DNA from: Prorocentrum cordatum
Taxonomy: Eukaryota > Sar > Dinophyceae > Prorocentrales > Prorocentraceae
Direction of reading: 5' to 3'
NCBI GenBank assembly: GCA_963575745.1
Contig: CAUYUJ010000926.1
Span: 64,001-107,516 of the forward strand
Length of the DNA: 43,516 nt
The notes beneath the pieces are model-generated. The model was not told the DNA's origin, did no database searches, and was given only the letters and a program-made list of their open reading frames with translations. A program made the position numbers and the translations under genes. Below, piece after piece: positions 37,431 to 43,516 of the stretch (its first letter is position 1; each line of letters opens with the position of its first letter).

Positions 37431-37860
37431 CAGGGTCGGGGACGGATTGGGGGCGGCGGCGGGGCACATGAAAGGTAGTCTTGAAGCCCTGGATTCATAT
37501 CCGTCTCTAGCTTGTTTCCACTTCCTGTTTGCCGTTGCTCGTGCCGCTGCTCTCCCCTGCTCTCTTAGGCCTGCCGCAGCTGTGTGCACTTCCTGCTTGT
37601 GCTGCTCTCCCCTGTCTGCAGCTCCTGTTGCCTCTCGGCCAATTATGGAATAACCCTACTGCAGCTTCGCTGCTTATGTGCCTCAGGACCCGCCGCGCGC
37701 GCTCCTCTGCTGAGCCTCCTTGGGCTTTCGGAGGTGGGACCTCTGGGCTCCTCTTGGAGCCCTCTTGAGCCCTCCAAGCAGCGCTTGGGCCCCAGAAGTG
37801 AACGATACCGAACACCACAATATATTCAGATGACCATGGCGATCTGAATATCTTTTCCGA
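37431..37860. other. No supported gene
   Basis: The stretch between 37490 and 37700 is unique (CTTCCTGCTTGTGCTGCTCTC repeated imperfectly near 37525 and 37588). Open frames lack protein character. Confidence 0.4.
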
Positions 37861-37866
37861 CCGTCT

Positions 37867-39605
37867 TGGAGCCCTGCCGAGCTCTCTTGGGGCCTTCTTG
37901 GAGTCATCTTGGGCCCTCTTGGGGCCCTGCCGGGCCTTCTTGGGGCCCTGCGGGAGCCCGTCGAGGGCCTTAAGAGGCCCCCAAGGGCCCTTCCAAAATC
38001 CCAAAAAATTCTCTGACTTGATGAAGACGGTGTCCGAGATTTTTCTTGGATTTTTGGGGCCCTTTTGGGGCCTTCTTGGGGCCCTCTTGGAGCCATCTTG
38101 GGCCCTTTTGGGGCCCTGCCGGACCTTCTTGGGGCCCTGCGGGAGCCCTTCGAGGGCCTTAAGAGGCCCCTGAGGGCCCCTCCAAAATCCCAGAAAAATC
38201 TCAGACTTGATGAAGACGGTGTCTGAGATTTTTCTGGGATTCTTGGGGCCCTCTTGGGGCCTTCTTGGGGCCTTCTTGGAGTCATCTTGGGCCCTCTTGG
38301 GGCCCTGCCGGGCCTTCTTGGGGCCCTGCGGGAGCCCGTCGAGGGCCTCAAGAGGCCACTAAGGGCCCTTCCAAAATCCCAGGAAAATTTTAGACTTGAT
38401 GAAGACGGTGTCTGAGATTTTTCTGGGATTGTTGGGGCCCTCTTGGGGCCTTCTTGGGGCCCTCTTGGAGCCATCCTGGGCCCTTTCGGGGCCCTGCCGG
38501 ACCTTCTTGGGGCCCTGCAGGAGCCCTTCGAGGGCCTTAAGGGTCCCCTAATGGCCCCTCCCAAATCCCAGAAAAATCTCAGACTTGATGAAGACGGTGT
38601 CTGAGATTTTTCTGGGATTTTGGGGGCCCTCTTGGGGCCTTCTTGGGGCCCTCTTGGAGTCATCTTGGGGCCCTCTTGGGGCCCTGCCGGGCCTTCTTGG
38701 GGCCCTGCGGGAGCCCTTCGAGGGCCTCAAGAGGCCCCCAAGGGCCCCCTCCAAAATCACAGAAACATCTCAGACTTGATGAAGACGGTGTCTGAGATTT
38801 TTCTGGGATTTGGGGAGCCCTCTTGGGGCCTTCTTGGGGCCCTCTTGGAGCCATCTTGGAGCCCTTTTGAGGCCCTGCTGGGCCCTGCGGGGGCCCTTCG
38901 AGGGCCTTACGAGGCCACTAAGGGCCCCTCCCAAATCCCAGGAAAATTTTAGACTTGATGAAGACGGTGTCTGAGATTTTCCTGGGATTTTGGGGGCCCT
39001 CTTGGGGCCTTCTTGGGGCCCTCTTGGAGCCATCTTGGGGCCCTCTTGCGGCCCTGCCGGACCTTCTTGGGGCCCTGCGGGGGCCCTTCGAGGGCCTTAA
39101 GAGGCCCCCAAGGGCCCCCTCCAAAATCCCAGAAAAATCTCAGACTTGATGAAGACGGTGTCTGAGATTTTTCTTGGATTTTGGGGGGCCCTCTTGGAGC
39201 CATCTTGGGGCCCTCTTGGGGCCCTGCCGGACCTTCTTGGGGCCCTGCGGGAGCCCTTCGAGGGCCGTACGAGGCCACTAAGGGCCCCTCCCAAATCCCA
39301 GAAAAATCTCAGACTTGATGAAGACGGTGTCTGAGATTTTCCTGGGATTTGGGGGGCCCTCTTGGGGCCTTCTTGGGGCCCTCCTGGAGCCATCATGGGG
39401 CCCTCTTGGGGCCCTGCCGGACCTTCTTGGGGCCCTGCGGGAGCCCTTCGAGGGCCTGAAGAGGTCCCCAAGGGCCCCCCACAAGATCCCAGAAAAATCT
39501 CAGACTTGATGAAGACGGTGTCTGAGATTTTTCTGGGATTTGGGGGCCCCTCTTGGGGCCTTCTTGGGGCCCTCTTGGAGCCATCTTGGGGCCCTCTTGG
39601 GGCCC
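37867..39605 (+). repeat. Satellite of about 190 bp with a built-in hairpin, nine units
   Basis: TTGATGAAGACGG marks each unit at 38018, 38207, 38396, 38585, 38776, 38955, 39146, 39315 and 39506 (spacings 189, 189, 189, 191, 179, 191, 169, 191). It is the loop of an inverted repeat: in the 38585 unit the arms 38563-38584 and 38599-38620 are exact reverse complements over 22 bp. The rest of each unit is GGGGCCCTCTT-type 11-bp sub-repeats. Antisense open frames of up to 326 codons, with GPQEGPKRAP and KSQTPSSSS words, are repeat products unless shown otherwise. Confidence 0.95.
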
Positions 39606-39914
39606 GGGGTTCTCACCTTACGTTGGTGCTTCGCGGACCGTCTTCGGGCTCTCTGGGGGTCCTCTTGGCGCCCAATCCAGATCCAGCGAGCGGCGTAGGG
39701 GGAGGAGTACATCCCACCCCGAAGGGGAAGATGGGGGTTCGAAGAGAGACCGCCGTAGATCACCCACGCCCAGAGGTCTGGTGGAATTCTCGACCATACG
39801 GGGACTGGGACTTTTTGAGTTGCCATTCGAGGTTCAAGGAGATTCACTGTTGCCGCTGCGGCCGCTGCCGCTCCTTAGCTCTTGGCGCCACCCGAGGGGT
39901 CTGTCCCGCAGGGG
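39606..39914. other. Unique spacer between two satellites
   Basis: No convincing frame. A tract at 39840-39865 (GTTGCCGCTGCGGCCGCTGCCG) is GC-rich. The minus strand continues the open frame of the next satellite. Confidence 0.4.
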
Positions 39915-40790
39915 CAGGGGCCCTCGTAGGGCCGTAGGGCTTCCGCCCCCTCCGCCCCCCGATGCTGTAGCCATCTTGCTTCATGGCATGTCGGCCCAAG
40001 GGTACGCGGGCCAGCTGCAGCGCCCGCGATCCGCGGGAGGGGTGTGCCGACATGGGCGTCGGATGTCCGCGGCCTCTCGAGGTCTTCATGAGGTCTGTCC
40101 TGCAGGGGCCCTCGTAGGGCCGTAGGGCTTCCGCCCCCTCCGCCCCCCGATGCTGTAGCCATCTTGGCTCGTGGCATGTCGGCCCAAGGGTACGCGGGCC
40201 AGCTGCAGCGCCCGCGATCCGCGGGAGGGGTGTGCCGAAATCGGCGTCGGGTGTCCACGGCCTCTCGAGGTCTTTAGGGGTCTGTCCTGCAGGGGCCCTC
40301 GTAGGGCCGTAGGGCTTCCGCCCCCTCCGCCCCCCGATGCTGTAGCCATGTTGGCTCGTGGCATTTCGGCTCAAGGGTACGCGAGCCAGCTGCAGCGCCG
40401 GCGATCCGCGGGAGGGGTGTGCCGACATTGGCGTCGGGTCGTTGGGCCTCTCGAGGTCTCTGGGGGTCTGTCGTGCAGGGGCCCTCGTAGGGCCGTAGGG
40501 CTTCCGCCCCCTCCGCCCCCCGATGCTGTAGCCATTTTGGTTCGTGGCATGTCGGCTCAAGGGCGCGCGGGCCAGCTGCAACGCCCGCGATCCACGGGAG
40601 GGGTGTGCCGAAATCGGCGTCGGGTGTCCGCGGCCTCTCGGGGTCTGTGGGGGTCTGTCCTGCAGGGGCCCTCGTAGGGCCGTAGGGCCGTAGGGCTTCC
40701 GCCCCCTCCGCCCCCCGATGCTGTAGCCATTTTGGCTCGTGGCATGTCGGCTCAAGGGTACGCGGGCCAGCTGCAGCAGGAGCACTGATA
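39915..40790 (+). repeat. Satellite of about 187 bp carrying a spliced-leader-like sequence, five units
   Basis: GATGCTGTAGCCAT occurs at 39961, 40149, 40336, 40522 and 40717 (spacings 188, 187, 186, 195). The last unit contains GTAGCCATTTTGGCTC (40723-40738), identical over 16 bases to the core of the conserved dinoflagellate spliced leader, followed by GGCTCAAG (40749-40756), the leader's 3' end. Other unit landmarks are GGGCCCTCGTAGGGCCGTAG, GCCAGCTGCAGCGCCCGCGA and GGAGGGGTGTGCCG. The long antisense frame (324 codons) is a repeat product. Confidence 0.9.
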
Positions 40791-40842
40791 ACGGCTTGGC
40801 GTTTGGTTTCGCTCTCACTCTGAGCTTGCGGTCGCTCTCCTA

Positions 40843-41228
<386 letters not shown>

Positions 41229-41263
41229 CTCACTATAGAACATTCTCGCCACCGCACTGGCAA

Positions 41264-41545
41264 CTCAAGGCACCGGCACCGGCACCGGCAACCGGCACCG
41301 GCACCGGCACCGGCACCAGCACCGGCACCGGCACCGGCACCGGCACCGGCACCGGCACCGGCACCGGCACCGGCAACCGGCACCGGCACCGGCACCGGCA
41401 CCGGCACCGGCACCGGCACGGGCACCGGCACCGGCACCTGCACCGGCACCGGCACTGGCACCGGCACCGGCACTGGCCAACGCACATCGCACCGTCACCG
41501 CAACCGGCACCAGGCACACCGGTCACCGGCGCTTTGCGCCGGCAC
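41264..41545 (+). repeat. (CACCGG)n hexanucleotide array
   Basis: GGCACCGGCACC with rare variants (CAACCGG, CACTGG, CACGGG). Thr-Gly and Pro-Val type frames are repeat products. Degenerate copies continue to about 41705. Confidence 0.95.
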
Positions 41546-41794
41546 TGGAACGGGCACCGGCAACGGGCACGGGCACCAGCGCCGTCGCCGTCGCAGGCGC
41601 CAGCATCCGCACTGGAACCGCACCCGCAACCCGCCAACTTCACCAAGCACCAGCAACTGGCCCTTTGCACGCCACCGGCACCGGCGCCGGCGCCAGCCCT
41701 GGCACCGGATGAAAAACATCATTGACATTGAACATCATGACATTTCCCAAACAGTGCTTGCACTTAGGGGGCCTTCTCTCTTCTTTCCTAGTAT

Positions 41795-41980
41795 TGGCTG
41801 GGTCGTCTGAGGGGCGGTCTTGCGGCTCTCTCCTCCTCGCCGTTGCCGCCCTGTCGCCGCCCGTCGTCGTCTGGGCTTGAGGGGCGGTCTGGTTTTTCCG
41901 TCCTTGCCGTTGCCCCCCCTTGCTGCGTCGTCGCCGCCCGTCGTCTTGGCCTGAGGGTCGGTCTGGCGGTTCCTTGCTCG
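41795..41980 (+). repeat. Tandem repeat of about 72 bp, three diverged units
   Basis: TGAGGGGCGGTCT or its variant at 41808, 41878 and 41952. Each is preceded by GCCCGTCGTC-type sequence and followed by a pyrimidine-rich tract. Confidence 0.65.
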
Positions 41981-42288
41981 TCGCCGTCACCGTCCCGTCG
42001 CCGCCTCCTCGTCGCTGCCCTGTGCGCCCCCCCAGCGGTTGCAATCCAATCGGTTGCAAGCCAATCAAGTGCAAACCCAGTGGAATCGATTGCAGTCCTA
42101 TCAGTGGTCAAATTATGCAAACGCAGTTCCCCACATAAAAATTATTAAAAGTTTCGTGGGACCCATGGGGTACGACAACATCAACACGAAAGAGAAGCTC
42201 ATCGAACGAGTAAGTACGCACGAAAGGGCAGACGAAAGAATGGAGGAGGGAGGACAGGTGCTCAGGAAACGAAGCCTTGTAAATAGTA
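41981..42288. other. No supported gene
   Basis: GGTTGCAATCCAATC-like 15-bp words recur at 42038-42100. An AT-richer stretch follows. The frame at 42039-42299 (KEKLIERVSTHERADERMEE) has some protein character near 42190-42260, but is not enough to call. Confidence 0.4.
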
Positions 42289-42360
42289 CGGGTTGTTGAT
42301 ACCCTCTTCGCTCTGGCGGGGCCCCGCTGGAAGGGGGGAGGCCTACGAAACCTGGTATAG
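42289..42360 (+). repeat. Isolated unit of the 77-bp satellite
   Basis: GGTTGTTGATACCCTCTTCG, then CTCTGGCGGGGCC and ACGAAACC, matching the unit repeated at 43100-43516 but separated from it by the ATC array. Confidence 0.7.
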
Positions 42361-42399
42361 AGCAATGCTGTCCGCGACCCTCCTCGTTCAAGCGAGTCC

Positions 42400-43025
42400 T
42401 CCTCCTCCTCCTCGTCGTCCTGCTCCTCCTCGTCCTCCTCATCCTCGACATCATCATCATCATCACCACCACCATCATCGTCGTCATCATCAGCATCATC
42501 AGCAGCATCGTCGTCACCCCGTCGTCGTCATCTTCAGCATCATCGTCATCATCATCAGCATCGTCAACATCATCGGCATCATCATAACTAAATCATCATC
42601 CTCATCATCAGCATCAGCATCATCATCATCGCCAGCGTCATCGTCATCATCATCATCGTCGTCGCCACCATCGTCATCATCATCATCATCTGCATCGTCA
42701 TCCTCATCACCATCACCGTCCTTGGCATCATCATCGTCCGCATCATCGTGGACGTCATGATCATCAGCATCATCGTCGTCATCATCATCAACAGCACCAG
42801 CAACGTCAGCATCAGCAGCAGCATCGCCATCATCACCAGCATCTGCATCATCATCCTCGTCGTCGTCGCCATCGTTGTCATCATCGTCATCATCATCATC
42901 GTCATCATCATCAGCATCGTCATCATAATCGCCGTTATCGCCATCGTCATCGTCCATCACCATTATCGCCATCGTCATCGTCATCGTGAACAGCAGTATA
43001 ACCATCGTCATCACCATCATCATGA
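42400..43025 (+). repeat. (ATC)n compound array
   Basis: TCCTCC at the start, then ATCATCATC with GTC, GCA and ACC variants. Antisense Asp-rich and forward Ser/His-rich frames are repeat products. It is the reverse complement type of the GAT array at 11.1-12.1 kb. Confidence 0.95.
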
Positions 43026-43099
43026 TGAAGACTTCCTCATCGCAGAACGACCCCTCCTCCTCACCCTCCTCAGTGGGAGGAGTAGGACGTGAGATGGAT

Positions 43100-43516
43100 A
43101 GGTCCTGTTCTCCCCTCCTCCTGACCCATGTCAGTGGGAGGGGCACGAAACCATTCAAATAGTATGGGTTTCCGATATCCTCCTCGCTCAGACGGGGCCT
43201 CCCCGGAGAGGTGGTAGGGGCACGAAACCATGTAAATAGCATGGGTTTCCGATACCCTCCTCGCTCAGGCGGGGCCTCCCTGGAGGGGTGGGAGGGGCAC
43301 GAAACCATGAAAATAGCATGGGTTTCCGATACCCTCCTCACTTTGGCGGGGCCTCCTTGGAGAGGTGGGAAGGGCACGAAACTATGTAAATAGTATGGGT
43401 TCCCGATACCTTCCTCGCTCAGGCGGATGGAAAGGGCACGAAACCATGGAAATAGTATGGGTTTCCGATACCATCCTCGCTCAGGCGGGGCCTGTCTGGA
43501 GGGGTGGGAGGAGCAC
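43100..43516 (+). repeat. 77-bp satellite running off the window end
   Basis: GGGCACGAAACCATG repeats with CACG at 43144, 43221, 43299, 43375 and 43437 (last interval shortened). Units contain TATGGGTTTCCGATACCCTC, CTCGCTCAGGCGGGGCC and GGAGGGGTGGGA. The array is incomplete at 43516. Confidence 0.95.

Noticed and set aside
37683-38663. 326-codon minus-strand frame with GPQEGPKRAP repeats
   Set aside because: It follows the satellite unit. Units differ by 10 and 22 bases elsewhere in the array, which breaks the frame, so there is no sign of selection for coding.
39961-40756. Reading the leader-like units as active SL RNA genes
   Set aside because: The leader block is interrupted by about 15 bases, there is no GT donor directly after CAAG and no visible Sm-binding site, so only a relict or chance relation is claimed.
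42514-43377. Asp-rich 287-codon minus-strand frame that looks like an acidic nuclear protein
   Set aside because: It is the ATC array read in reverse, joined to satellite sequence.

Overview
The window looks like nuclear DNA of a dinoflagellate. This is an inference from several features: GC-rich coding islands scattered in a repeat desert, very long and varied microsatellites, intron boundaries next to simple repeats, many unrelated tandem-repeat families, and a tandem unit at 39.9-40.8 kb carrying a close match to the conserved dinoflagellate spliced-leader sequence. Nothing bacterial (operons, ribosome binding sites), no rRNA or tRNA gene and no CRISPR array was recognised. No complete, confidently named gene is present. 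Most long open frames here are repeat translations or antisense shadows.

Layout. 0-3 kb: an exon edge against a poly-C tract and a GA microsatellite, then gene-poor sequence. 3.4-6.6 kb: a chain of coding-like islands in changing frames, including a 257-codon frame that may derive from a transposase-like multicopy protein. 7.3-8.1 kb: an Ala/Pro-rich frame and a good acidic/aromatic coding island ending at a CT microsatellite. 8.5-14.4 kb: weak ORFs and GAT, GATCGAT, TA and CGA arrays. 14.6-16.4 kb: a coding island with a frame change and an in-frame stop. 16.6-17.5 kb: a satellite of about 190-204 bp. 17.9-18.3 kb: an acidic open frame. 18.7-20.5 kb: a 101-bp satellite. 20.6-21.7 kb: a broken gene ending in a RING-like Cys/His domain. 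22.1-22.9 kb: a broken multicopy-type protein.

25.0-29.9 kb: a candidate 4.86-kb element bounded by 53-bp imperfect terminal inverted repeats that begin and end with TA. It is filled with 11-bp repeats and GGA and AGT arrays. 31.1-31.7 kb: a 90-bp satellite. 33.5-35.2 kb: the best gene model, with a phase-matched GT-AG intron followed by several frame changes. 35.3-36.3 kb: 55-bp and 24/27-bp arrays. 36.4-39.6 kb: 11-bp repeats grading into a satellite of about 190 bp in which every unit carries an inverted repeat around an invariant loop. 39.9-40.8 kb: a satellite of about 187 bp with the spliced-leader-like sequence. 40.8-43.5 kb: CTA, CACCGG and ATC arrays and a 77-bp satellite running off the window end.

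The coding islands do not form a pathway. Most switch frame once or more, which fits decayed multicopy genes, unrecognised introns or single-base assembly errors; the sequence alone cannot separate these. The most unusual structures are the hairpin-bearing satellite, the spliced-leader-like satellite, the TIR-bounded element and the recurrence of an exact 11-bp period in unrelated arrays.
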